A DNA stretch of 64,000 nt, taken from positions 1 through 64,000 of the forward strand of contig CADBCZ010000010.1 in assembly GCA_902793335.1 (NCBI GenBank). Direction: 5' to 3'. The notes under the pieces are model-generated. The model was not told the DNA's origin, made no database searches, and saw only the letters and a list, made by a program, of their open reading frames with translations. This document shows positions 56,535 to 63,618 of the stretch, one piece after another. Every line of letters begins with the position of its first letter. Position 1 is the stretch's first letter. This stretch comes from an uncultured Lachnospiraceae bacterium (GTDB lineage Bacteria > Bacillota > Clostridia > Lachnospirales > Lachnospiraceae). The translations under genes and the position numbers were made by a program.

Positions 56535-57263
56535 ATGAACGCATTAGATATAACTAACACACCTAAAAGCGTACTTACCAAAAAAGCCATCGAAGTCACT
56601 CCCACAAAACGAGCCTTCAAAATCAAAGATCCCGGAAGTGCCATCACACATTTCATAGCCATGATTGGGGCTATGTTTGCGGCTACACCTCTTATAATTA
56701 AAGCCTACCATGGAATTAACCGCTCATATCTTGGCGCATTTATCATTTTCATAGTAAGCATGATTGCTCTGTATGGTGCAAGCACAACATATCATACATT
56801 TGATATTTCCGAGAAAGTCAACCTGATACTAAGAAAAATAGACCATGCCATGATTTTCGTCCTCATTGCAGGCTCCTATACACCGATATGCCTTATAGTT
56901 TTACCCAGACATATCGGAATACCATTATTGGCAACTGTTTGGGCGATAACCGTCATTGGTACAATTTTTAAAATATGTTGGATAACCTGTCCACACTGGG
57001 TATCCTCAGTATTATACATCGGAATGGGCTGGCTTGTAGTATTCGCCTTTTCTTCAATTATGAAAGGCCTATCACACGAAGCATTCTTGTGGCTGTTAAT
57101 CGGAGGTATCATTTACACAATAGGCGGTATAATATATGCGTTGAAGCTTCCTATCCTCAAAAAATTCAACTGGAAAAACTTCGGTAATCACGAACTCTTC
57201 CACTGTTTTGTAATGGCCGGAAGCCTGTGTCATTTCATCATGGTGTACAATTATCTCGCATAG
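56535..57263 (+). CDS. Hemolysin III family (PAQR-like) membrane protein
   Basis: A 242-residue protein with seven membrane helices of the YqfA/HlyIII (PAQR) type. Conserved features include DPGSAITHFIAMIG near residues 33-46, STTYHTF near 89 and KIDHAMIFVLIAGSYTPI near 105, and the final FHCFVMAGSLCHF. The conserved His residues bind zinc in the PAQR fold and suggest hydrolase activity. The start at 56535 has AAAGGAC. It has its own likely promoter. The substrate is unknown. Confidence 0.88.
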   Translation: MNALDITNTPKSVLTKKAIEVTPTKRAFKIKDPGSAITHFIAMIGAMFAATPLIIKAYHGINRSYLGAFIIFIVSMIALYGASTTYHTFDISEKVNLILRKIDHAMIFVLIAGSYTPICLIVLPRHIGIPLLATVWAITVIGTIFKICWITCPHWVSSVLYIGMGWLVVFAFSSIMKGLSHEAFLWLLIGGIIYTIGGIIYALKLPILKKFNWKNFGNHELFHCFVMAGSLCHFIMVYNYLA

Positions 57264-57284
57264 AAAAATTATGCATATAATAAA

Positions 57285-57845
57285 TCATTCTTTACTCCAC
57301 AGATAGCAATAAGCCTGGGTTCTGGCTGCAAAATATTCTTTTTGCATCAGTTCCCGGACTTCTTTTTTTGTGTACCAGCCGGCAATTATCTCCTCAGCAG
57401 TAGAAGTGCTAGGTGTAAATGTTCCCGCTGCCACACCGACTACACAGATATTCTTCTCATTAGAAAATCCTATAGCACTAAAACTCTCCGGAATCACATC
57501 CCTAATTTCCGTTATTTCAAGGCCAGTCTCTTCTTTTAGTTCTCGTCTTGCGCTTGTCTCATAATCTTCACCCGGATCAATAAGCCCTGCCGGAAAATTA
57601 ATGACAAAGTCCCCACAAGCCATACGGTATTCTTTGTTTAACAATAATTTTTCACCTGTCTCGTCATGCATGATAAGGACAACCGAATCCGCAGGATGAT
57701 GAGCAAGTTCCTCACGAGTTTTTATATTAGGATTTCTGCTTATCATTTCATATATTTTTTCTTTATGATCAATCGTTTCATATGTAATATCATATCTTGT
57801 TATAAATTTTCCCTGTTCAAGTTTCCTGATTTCTTTAAATTCCAC
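57285..57845 (-). CDS. NUDIX hydrolase
   Basis: A 186-residue NUDIX protein. The box GLIDPGEDYETSARRELKEETGL (residues 100 to about 122, shown in part: GEDYETSARRELKEETGL) fits the GX5EX7REUXEEXGU consensus. The layout resembles ADP-ribose pyrophosphatases. Start codon GTG with AAGGAAGGGTGG before it. It ends convergent with the hemolysin III gene, 21 bases away. It may be preceded by a 300-base region with two hairpins and no gene. Confidence 0.85.
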   Translation of the reverse strand: MEFKEIRKLEQGKFITRYDITYETIDHKEKIYEMISRNPNIKTREELAHHPADSVVLIMHDETGEKLLLNKEYRMACGDFVINFPAGLIDPGEDYETSARRELKEETGLEITEIRDVIPESFSAIGFSNEKNICVVGVAAGTFTPSTSTAEEIIAGWYTKKEVRELMQKEYFAARTQAYCYLWSKE

Positions 57846-58022
57846 TATAATCCACCCTTCCTTTTATTAATAAGTTTTATAGATAATACAACAAAAGAAC
57901 TTTTGCAACCGTCGATAATTAAGATTTTCTTTATTATCTTCACAAACTCTAAATTATTTGAACACTCTTTTTTCACAATTTTCTTATATAGTATGTATTG
58001 TAAATACTTTTCATATCGAGTG

Positions 58023-58116
58023 CATTGATTAGACCAACGGGGTCTAATCAATGTATACTCCTCCCCCTCCCCCTTATAAGAGAAGCGAAGGAATTCATCC
58101 TTCGCTTCTCTTTTTA
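58023..58116. terminator. Twin perfect hairpins in the 57,846-58,146 gap
   Basis: First hairpin: 13-base perfect stem (58023-58035 with 58041-58053), loop AACGG. Second: 13-base perfect stem (58080-58092 with 58098-58110), loop ATTCA, followed by TTTTTA on the plus strand. Between them is a pyrimidine-rich tract CTCCTCCCCCTCCCCC (58059-58074). The rest of the gap shows no gene that I can support. Confidence 0.7.
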
Positions 58117-58146
58117 ATGTAAGCTTACTCTTACAACAATCGGCTA

Positions 58147-59316
58147 TCATTCCAGCTCCAAATGTGTTTTTGTCCATGTATTGTGCGGCAAGCCACCTTT
58201 TTTTGCGATGCTGTTCATTAAAACTGCGAACAATATCGGGAAATAAATAATACAAGCCATTGTCAAAACAGTTCTGTCAAAATTGGTAGCATTTTCACTC
58301 ATGTAGCAACCGGCTGTATTAACAACCAGTATTATTGAAATTAAAACCATCATAGGCTCTGCAAAATATAAAATAAGATTGCGATATAATAATTCTCTGA
58401 CTGTGACTTTTGCCTGTCCTTCGTTATCACTGACAATTTTAACCTTGACCAATGCATTTCCTATGGTCTGCTTTTTCCAAAGCTTCGGTAATACAACAAA
58501 GTAAACAGCAAGCAGAAGAACCTTAAGCATTTCAACCTGTAACAAATCAGAATATATAAATTTTGTAAAATAATGTGCAGACACATAATTTACGATCAAA
58601 TTGATTATATTGCATACAATCCAGTCCACCGAGAATGCCGAAAATGCGCGAATGATTCCAAGTCTCTCCCCTCTCTTGGCAGCAATCTCATCCATATCCT
58701 CAACAGACGGCAAGAATCGCATAAGGATTGGTGCCATCCAAAATCCTATCATGCATCCCAATGTATTGTTCATCAAATCATCCACATCCGGGCACCTAAA
58801 CGCATACGGGTATATACCCCACACTCCGGAAAGCTGCGTCATTTCAAAAAACATACTGACAAGAAAACCTATTCCCATCGCCTTTTTCCATGAAACCCTG
58901 AAATAATATTTCAGGTAAAAGCCAAGCGGCATCTGCATAACAATATTAGCTACAATCTGAAACAGCATTGCCGATGTTAATAACGCTTTCCAGTTTGATG
59001 TAAGAAACCATGTACTTTTATCTGATAACACAAAGCCTGCATTTTCCAAAGCATATTGAATATTGTTAAACAAATGGTGATTAAAAGGTACCGGATCCCT
59101 CTTTAGCACCTCCTGAATCGTAGGCAGCGGAAGAAGTGTAAGAAAAAAAGCACACATCATGTAGAAAACAAATGAGAAAATCACCGTTGCTCTCATAACG
59201 GATAATCCATTGTATTTACGGTAATTCCACACAAGGAACGGAACTGTCATAAGGCAAACAATCATGGGAAACATAGAAATAGCAGTGACTATTGGAAATG
59301 AATAATTAGATAACAT
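58147..59316 (-). CDS. VanZ-like and RDD domain fusion membrane protein
   Basis: A 389-residue polytopic membrane protein. The N-terminal half (about 1-215) is VanZ-like: TLLPLPTIQ, then FFEMTQLSGVWGIYPYAFRCPDVDDLMNNTLGCMIGFW (in part: CPDVDDLMNNTLG). The C-terminal half (about 225-389) is an RDD domain with FSVDWIVCNIINLIV and KKQTIGNALVKVKIV. Fusions of VanZ and RDD occur in Firmicutes; the role is unclear and may be resistance to glycopeptides or envelope maintenance. Start at 59316 after GGAGG. Confidence 0.85.
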   Translation of the reverse strand: MLSNYSFPIVTAISMFPMIVCLMTVPFLVWNYRKYNGLSVMRATVIFSFVFYMMCAFFLTLLPLPTIQEVLKRDPVPFNHHLFNNIQYALENAGFVLSDKSTWFLTSNWKALLTSAMLFQIVANIVMQMPLGFYLKYYFRVSWKKAMGIGFLVSMFFEMTQLSGVWGIYPYAFRCPDVDDLMNNTLGCMIGFWMAPILMRFLPSVEDMDEIAAKRGERLGIIRAFSAFSVDWIVCNIINLIVNYVSAHYFTKFIYSDLLQVEMLKVLLLAVYFVVLPKLWKKQTIGNALVKVKIVSDNEGQAKVTVRELLYRNLILYFAEPMMVLISIILVVNTAGCYMSENATNFDRTVLTMACIIYFPILFAVLMNSIAKKGGLPHNTWTKTHLELE

Positions 59317-59417
59317 AACTAGCCTCCAAGTAATTAATTTATGTATTGCGTATTGTACCAAATTTTACCGGTATATGCAATTTAGTCCTACACATTTCTA
59401 TAAGCATCCCTGACTAC

Positions 59418-59738
59418 TCATTCTTTCGATAAAATTTTTAGTCCCGCAATTCCAATTACGATCAGCATTACACAGATAACCTGTGGCACCGACAGCTTTT
59501 CATGAAAGAGAAAGACTCCAAGTAACGTCGTTCCAAGAATTCCCATTCCTGTCCACATAGCATAGGCAGTGCCTAGAGGAAGCTGCTTCAATGCAATCGC
59601 TAGAAATACGGCGCTTGCTATGTAACCCACCCCTGTGATAATAGAAGGAATAAGCACTGTAAAACCATTTGACATTTTCATGGCAACTGCCCATGTGATT
59701 TCTAATGTTCCCGCAATTAACAGATAAATCCACTTCAT
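59418..59738 (-). CDS. gdx: Guanidinium exporter, SMR family (Gdx/SugE-type)
   Basis: A 106-residue four-helix SMR transporter. All residues that I know from the Gdx binding site are in register: Glu13, Trp16, Ser42, Tyr59 and Trp62. The motifs KMSNGFT and GTAYAMWTGMG also fit. It should export guanidinium in exchange for protons as an antiparallel dimer. I chose ATG at 59738 with GGAGG before it. The leader RNA upstream looks like a guanidine riboswitch, which agrees with the assignment. Confidence 0.93.
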   Translation of the reverse strand: MKWIYLLIAGTLEITWAVAMKMSNGFTVLIPSIITGVGYIASAVFLAIALKQLPLGTAYAMWTGMGILGTTLLGVFLFHEKLSVPQVICVMLIVIGIAGLKILSKE

Positions 59739-59761
59739 AATAAACCTCCATATAACAAAAT

Positions 59762-59837
59762 ACGTCATTCCTTTGCCTGCTACGACCTAACGGTAAAGGA
59801 ATGACGTTTCTCCCACTACTCGGTAGCAATGGGCGTC
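59762..59837 (-). promoter_or_regulatory. Guanidine-IV (mepA) riboswitch candidate
   Basis: Minus strand. Hairpin P1 (59812-59837) has GACGCCCATTGCTACCGAG then GTAGTGGG. Hairpin P2 (59762-59774 with 59795-59807) has a 13-base stem, a 20-base loop containing CCGTTAGG, TCGTAGC and GGC, and a following TATTTTG tract, so it doubles as a terminator. GCTAC in P1 is complementary to GTAGC in the P2 loop, giving a kissing loop. GACG at the 5' end could also pair with CGTC of P2. This fits the two-hairpin pseudoknotted class IV guanidine sensor as I know it. Confidence 0.75.
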
Positions 59838-59854
59838 TTTTTTATTTAGTGGAT

Positions 59855-59883
59855 ATGTTAACTCAAACATTATTATTTGTCAA
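59855..59883 (-). promoter_or_regulatory. Promoter of the gdx leader
   Basis: Minus strand TTGACA (59878-59883), 17 bases, TAACAT (59855-59860). The start would fall about 10 bases before the P1 hairpin. Confidence 0.75.
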
Positions 59884-59932
59884 GCAGCTTGATTTCAATA
59901 GGATTGCATGCAGCAAGTAATATCCCGGGTAG

Positions 59933-60358
59933 TTATTTCTTCAATGAATTTCTTATCATATTTGCCATATTTAAAAAATCCTTTGCTTTTACTATAGCCA
60001 ATCCCTGTGTCTCATCACCTAATACAACCAACTGATCTCCGGATGATATATTAAATAGCTTTCTGGCCTTTGCAGGGATAACTATCTGCCCTTTTTCTCC
60101 TACAGTAACCATACCGAAAAGGTGCTTTCCCTTCGGAGGCAAATCCAGTCCCAGATTCTCTTCCGGTTCATAGTTCGCCAGATCATCAAGAGACACTTCA
60201 AAAAGCTCAGCGAGCAGTCTGCATTTATCAAGATCCGGAATCGTTTCCCCGGATTCCCATTTTGCAACTGCCTGTCTGGATACACCCACAGTCTCAGCTA
60301 TATCTTCCTGCGTCATTTGTCTTATTTTTCTAAGTCGAACTAAATTTTCATTAAACAT
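59933..60358 (-). CDS. XRE HTH fused to AbrB/SpoVT domain
   Basis: A 141-residue transcription factor. Residues 1-63 form an XRE helix-turn-helix (MTQEDIAETVGVSRQAVAKWE). Residues 80-125 form a swapped-hairpin AbrB/SpoVT domain (VTVGEKGQIVIPAKARKLFNI). Both halves bind DNA in other proteins, so the fusion has two DNA-binding folds. A CTCC/GGAGA site precedes the start. It follows the acyltransferase gene by about 50 bases. The target is unknown. Confidence 0.88.
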   Translation of the reverse strand: MFNENLVRLRKIRQMTQEDIAETVGVSRQAVAKWESGETIPDLDKCRLLAELFEVSLDDLANYEPEENLGLDLPPKGKHLFGMVTVGEKGQIVIPAKARKLFNISSGDQLVVLGDETQGLAIVKAKDFLNMANMIRNSLKK

Positions 60359-60407
60359 TCATTTTTCTCCTAAATATTTTCACATATTTCTACTATGTAG
60401 TTAAAGA

Positions 60408-61517
60408 TTACTCCTCATTTTTTCGAACCTTTTTCTTACTGATTCCAAGCACTGCCCATCTAAAGAACGGAATTCTTGAAATTATCGCATACAATCCATA
60501 TCCAAATACGAATCCTGCCAAAAGACTAAGTAAGTAGCAAAGGGGAGCCGGTAAAAGAGCGTTTTTCGCGAATATTAATGCCACTGTAGATATTCCAAGA
60601 TAATGAAACACATATAATCCAAAACTGTGACTACTCATCCACTTGGTAAACGCGTTGCCTACGTCTCCGAATCTTGCCATTCCGGATAGCATAGCAAGTG
60701 AACCAAAGTAAGCACATGCCGCATAAAGCAACTCTCTATTAACCGGCTTATCTGCATAATTAGCTCCCCCACGAATGACGAAGTTTAATACAGCAAATGT
60801 AACACAAATCACTACTCCAATTATTATAATTAACACCGCTTGTTTCTTCAGCTTATCCATCACTTCTCCACTTGAAAATACATAATATCCCAACATGAAG
60901 AAAACAAAATAAAATGCAAATCTATATACCGATACAATTGGTGTATTCATTATCTGCGCCGCTCCCCATATTGGGAATAAGAAAAGTACTATAAGCCACA
61001 GCGGAGTTTTTGAACAAAGAGTGAGAAGTTTATCCTTTTCTATCTTTCTTACCAGTACAAGTATAATACTATATAACCATAAAAGATGAACGAACCACAG
61101 TACACCGCTTCCGGAAGCAACCATTATCAGATAAATTACAAACTTCGGAACTCCTAAAGCTGCAAGTTCTTCCGCTCCATCAGCTAAATGCATACTTATA
61201 TATCCCTGAATAAACCAAAATACGAAGAGTCCAATTGTAGAAGGAACAAGAAGCTTCGTAGTTCTACTCTTCACAAATTCTTTATTCGTATGCTTATCAA
61301 GATAAAGTTTTGAGCTTATACCTGCCACAACGAAAAGCACCGGCATAAACCATGGATATACAAGGTACTGGAATACGTCATATGGTTGAATTGACAGCTT
61401 TGTAATCTGTCCAACGCCACCCAGAATTCCCTCAGCATTATACATATAAAATACATGGTACAAAACAACAAGCACTACGGTTATCCATCTAATGTTATCT
61501 ATGTAATACTTTCTCAT
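60408..61517 (-). CDS. Acyltransferase family 3 membrane protein
   Basis: A 369-residue protein with about ten membrane helices. The start RKYYIDNIRWITVVLVVLYHVFYMYN carries the catalytic-type His near residue 22 (in part: RWITVVLVVLYHVFYM). WFMPVLFVVAGISSKLYLDK and the end FHYLGISTVALIFAK are typical. These enzymes acylate sugars of wall or capsule polymers. I chose ATG at 61517, with AAAGGTGGG upstream. The substrate is unknown. Confidence 0.88.
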   Translation of the reverse strand: MRKYYIDNIRWITVVLVVLYHVFYMYNAEGILGGVGQITKLSIQPYDVFQYLVYPWFMPVLFVVAGISSKLYLDKHTNKEFVKSRTTKLLVPSTIGLFVFWFIQGYISMHLADGAEELAALGVPKFVIYLIMVASGSGVLWFVHLLWLYSIILVLVRKIEKDKLLTLCSKTPLWLIVLFLFPIWGAAQIMNTPIVSVYRFAFYFVFFMLGYYVFSSGEVMDKLKKQAVLIIIIGVVICVTFAVLNFVIRGGANYADKPVNRELLYAACAYFGSLAMLSGMARFGDVGNAFTKWMSSHSFGLYVFHYLGISTVALIFAKNALLPAPLCYLLSLLAGFVFGYGLYAIISRIPFFRWAVLGISKKKVRKNEE

Positions 61518-61581
61518 ATACATCCCACCTTTGCAACTATTATTAACATATTGTTACTATGATTTTACTTGCATAAAAAGA

Positions 61582-61609
61582 AAATGTCCACCAAGTAAAG
61601 TGAACATTT
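61582..61609 (-). terminator. Terminator between accessory remnant and acyltransferase gene
   Basis: Minus strand stem AAATGTTCAC/GTGGACATTT (61600-61609 with 61582-61591, one mismatch), 8-base loop, then TTCTTTTTAT. The gap 61,610-61,866 shows no gene that I can support; it is very AT-rich. Confidence 0.65.
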
Positions 61610-61866
61610 CCTTATCTCTCTTGTTATGTTTAGTTGCATTTGCTTAATCCTGTATATGTCTCACACCGAACTTTTAAAATGTTCCCTGTTTAAATTTATA
61701 GCCCCGGCATATTTACAGGATAAAAATAGTATTATTCGAATTCGCAAAGTTTGATGTGATTTTGATTCGTTTTAGTTCGTTTTCTATACTGTATAATTTT
61801 GAAAACGCTGGTTTTTTCACACATTATTTTTCGTTTCACACACTTATAGTACCAATCCAGTACCAG

Positions 61867-62085
61867 CTATTTTTTCATTATTGTGTGTAGTTCCGGTAGC
61901 TTGCAGGTCATTTGACTATTCAAAGAATAATCGTCTGTTGCCTCATTACCTAATGCTGAAAAATATTTCCCCATATCTTTGAATGAATAATTTGTACGAG
62001 CTTCCTTGAATTCGACAACTTCATCTTCAAAGTCAATTATCATTTTTCGTATTTTCTCAATCAGTTGCTGATCTGTATATATCAT
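61867..62085 (-). pseudogene. N-terminal remnant of an AlbA_2 (Schlafen-like) protein
   Basis: A 72-residue frame that begins like an AlbA_2-domain protein: IEKIRKMIIDFEDEVVEFKEARTNYSFKDMGKYFSALGNEA (in part: EDEVVEFKEARTNYSFKDMG). Intact proteins of this family run to 400-500 residues with a winged-helix end. Here the homology stops after about residue 48 and an unrelated short tail follows. A good GGAAAGGAAG site precedes the ATG. This is probably the truncated 5' part of a broken gene. Confidence 0.6.
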
Positions 62086-62101
62086 ATTACTTCCTTTCCG
62101 C

Positions 62102-62156
62102 CTTGGACTAATCTTGAGCTAATCTTGGACTAATCTTGGGCTAATCTTGAGCTAAA
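62102..62156. repeat. Five-copy 11-bp tandem repeat
   Basis: Five contiguous 11-base units of the form CTTGRRCTAAT at 62102, 62113, 62124, 62135 and 62146. Two weaker units follow at 62187-62208. The unit length is about one turn of DNA. It lies just upstream of the AlbA_2 remnant and downstream of the DUF1016 remnant. Confidence 0.85.
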
Positions 62157-62198
62157 ATAAGATATAACTGGAATAAAACGTTGTAGTTTGAACTAATT

Positions 62199-62645
62199 TT
62201 AGACTAAAAATATGCCTATCATATTCCAAAGCATATTTATCTCTAAATTGTATTTATCATTATCAACAAATTCTTCCAACCTAATGCAATTGAGACAAAT
62301 CGATCTCCATAACATATTAGTTGGCGAGTATAATAGTTCACATACATCTGCATTTGTCCTATATCCTGATGTGTGAGATCTCCTATCTTCAAATCCTTTT
62401 CCAAATTCAGCTGTAAGCTTTTCAGACAAAAAATGTAAAAGATTCTTTCCGTACTCAGCACGTTCGTTTTCTCCACAAGCTTCATAAATCTGTTTTCCTA
62501 TATTCCAATATGCGGTAACCATAGCAGAATTAACGGCTACATTTACTTTCTTCTGTGCTTCTACGATATATTCTCGTACTGCATCATATGTTTCCTGATT
62601 CGCAGGTACATCACCACCGACTATTGAAATGTGATCATTTGACAT
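62199..62645 (-). pseudogene. Decayed DUF1016/YhcG-type nuclease gene
   Basis: The first 85 residues match the DUF1016 N-terminal domain: AMVTAYWNIGKQIYEACGENERAEYGKNLLHFL (in part: YWNIGKQIYEACGENERA). The family is usually about 330-350 residues with a PDDEXK end. Here the frame is then lost. In the next frame the bases 62,255-62,400 encode LKIGDLTHQDIGQMQMYVNYYTR, a piece of the family's C-terminal nuclease domain. So an internal deletion plus frameshift joined the two ends. It is non-functional as a nuclease. Confidence 0.8.
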
Positions 62646-62713
62646 TTATTATACAGTCCTTTCTCACTTTTCCTTTTAATCTCATAAAACATTTAAGAAT
62701 ATCTTTTTTATAT

Positions 62714-62908
62714 TCATTTTTGCTTTCCAATCAGCCCTTCGATTTCAAGCTTATAAGCTATCAATTGTAAAAGATAATCCGGCATCTTTCTTTGCCCCAG
62801 TTCCCAATCCTGTACTGTACGATAAGGAATTTGGAAATACTCGCAGAATTCTTTTCTGCTCATTCCAGAACTGTTTCTTAATTCAAGCAAACGCTCTCTA
62901 CTATCCAT
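62714..62908 (-). CDS. Small HTH regulator
   Basis: A 64-residue protein with one helix-turn-helix: RNSSGMSRKEFCEYFQIPYRTVQDWE (residues 11 to 36, in part: SRKEFCEYFQIPYRTVQDWE). The end LLQLIAYKLEIEGLI is as in small antitoxin-type or prophage regulators. It starts behind TAGGAG. It has a near-consensus promoter with a palindrome in the spacer. It may regulate the broken neighbours or be a remnant of a toxin-antitoxin or phage module. Confidence 0.8.
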   Translation of the reverse strand: MDSRERLLELRNSSGMSRKEFCEYFQIPYRTVQDWELGQRKMPDYLLQLIAYKLEIEGLIGKQK

Positions 62909-62941
62909 AGTGTGCTCCTATTTAATAGATTTTATAAAAAT

Positions 62942-62970
62942 ATAATAGCATACGCAATGTGTGTATGCAA
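62942..62970 (-). promoter_or_regulatory. Promoter with embedded palindrome for the small HTH gene
   Basis: Minus strand TTGCAT (62965-62970), 17 bases, TATTAT (62942-62947). The spacer holds GCATAC (62948-62953) and GTATGC (62963-62968), an inverted repeat that a dimeric HTH could bind. Confidence 0.65.
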
Positions 62971-63000
62971 GTATATCTTTAAATAAGGTCATATTACTAA

Positions 63001-63027
63001 AAAAATTTGGAGCAGTGAATCTGCTCC
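63001..63027 (-). terminator. Terminator after the 63053 gene
   Basis: Minus strand stem GGAGCAG/CTGCTCC (63021-63027 with 63009-63015), 5-base loop, then AAATTTTTTTAG. Confidence 0.8.
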
Positions 63028-63052
63028 GTTGTCATTTGTCATATATAAAGAA

Positions 63053-63427
63053 CTAATATTCAATTTCGATGTCATCTAAATCCAAGTCATTAATTGAAAT
63101 ATTTATCTTCCAGTCATTGTTAATCATGTCGTCAACAAATGCTTTTGGAAGTTTTAACTTATAGTTTTTTACATAGTAACTTAAGTCTTCTGGCCATATC
63201 CACTTTCCATCTGTGTAGATACTAGGTGTAGCTATCCCACCATTGTTGGAATTAATAATATCGCCTACAATGCCTGGAGAAACAATGAGCACGACTCCAC
63301 TCTCAAGATAATTACAAATATTAGAAAACAAATCATCGCTTTCCTTATTTATATAACTCAATAATGAATCATCCGTTTCTTTCCCGTGTGACATTTCTTT
63401 ATAAAATCCAATTCTCTTAAATATCAT
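63053..63427 (-). CDS. Small acidic protein, unknown
   Basis: A 124-residue soluble protein, IFKRIGFYKEMSHG at the start, a hydrophobic stretch SGVVLIVSPGIVGDII near 45-60, GKWIWPEDLSYYVKNY near 75-90 and a very acidic end DLDLDDIEIEY. I recognise no family. The size, acidity and aromatic motif are reminiscent of immunity proteins of polymorphic toxins, but this is only impression. Its ATG is three bases after the stop of the 63431 gene, whose end supplies its GGAAGG site. Confidence 0.55.
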   Translation of the reverse strand: MIFKRIGFYKEMSHGKETDDSLLSYINKESDDLFSNICNYLESGVVLIVSPGIVGDIINSNNGGIATPSIYTDGKWIWPEDLSYYVKNYKLKLPKAFVDDMINNDWKINISINDLDLDDIEIEY

Positions 63428-63430
63428 AAC

Positions 63431-63580
63431 TTACCTTCCGTTAGCATCAACGGAAAGGGTATTATCATATATCTCAAGAATCTGCTTTATTGCAAATAAA
63501 ATAGCCAATTTTCCCTGATGATTATAGCCATTCCAACTACTAGATGCATCAAATATCACTCCTGGATTTTCTTTTGACAT
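63431..63580 (-). CDS. 49-residue protein, probable N-terminal remnant
   Basis: A short frame of 49 codons behind a strong GAGGAGG site. It reads GVIFDASSSWNGYNHQGKLA, then ILFAIKQILEIYDN. The GY.QG segment is seen at the N-terminus of some multi-part defence proteins (ABC-3C or DUF4297-like) as far as I recall, where a long protein follows. Here it stops after DANGR. So it may be the truncated start of such a gene. The call is tentative. Confidence 0.45.
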   Translation of the reverse strand: MSKENPGVIFDASSSWNGYNHQGKLAILFAIKQILEIYDNTLSVDANGR

Positions 63581-63618
63581 TATTCTTCCTCCTCATCTGC
63601 ACATTTCCAACATAAACT

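Noticed and set aside
57845-58255. A 136-residue minus-strand frame upstream of the NUDIX gene
   Set aside because: It overlaps the end of the VanZ-RDD gene in another frame, runs through two perfect hairpins, and has no family-like pattern. I treat the interval as non-coding.
62199-62485. Two separate overlapping genes
   Set aside because: The two frames together match one DUF1016 protein with a gap, so a single decayed gene is the simpler reading.
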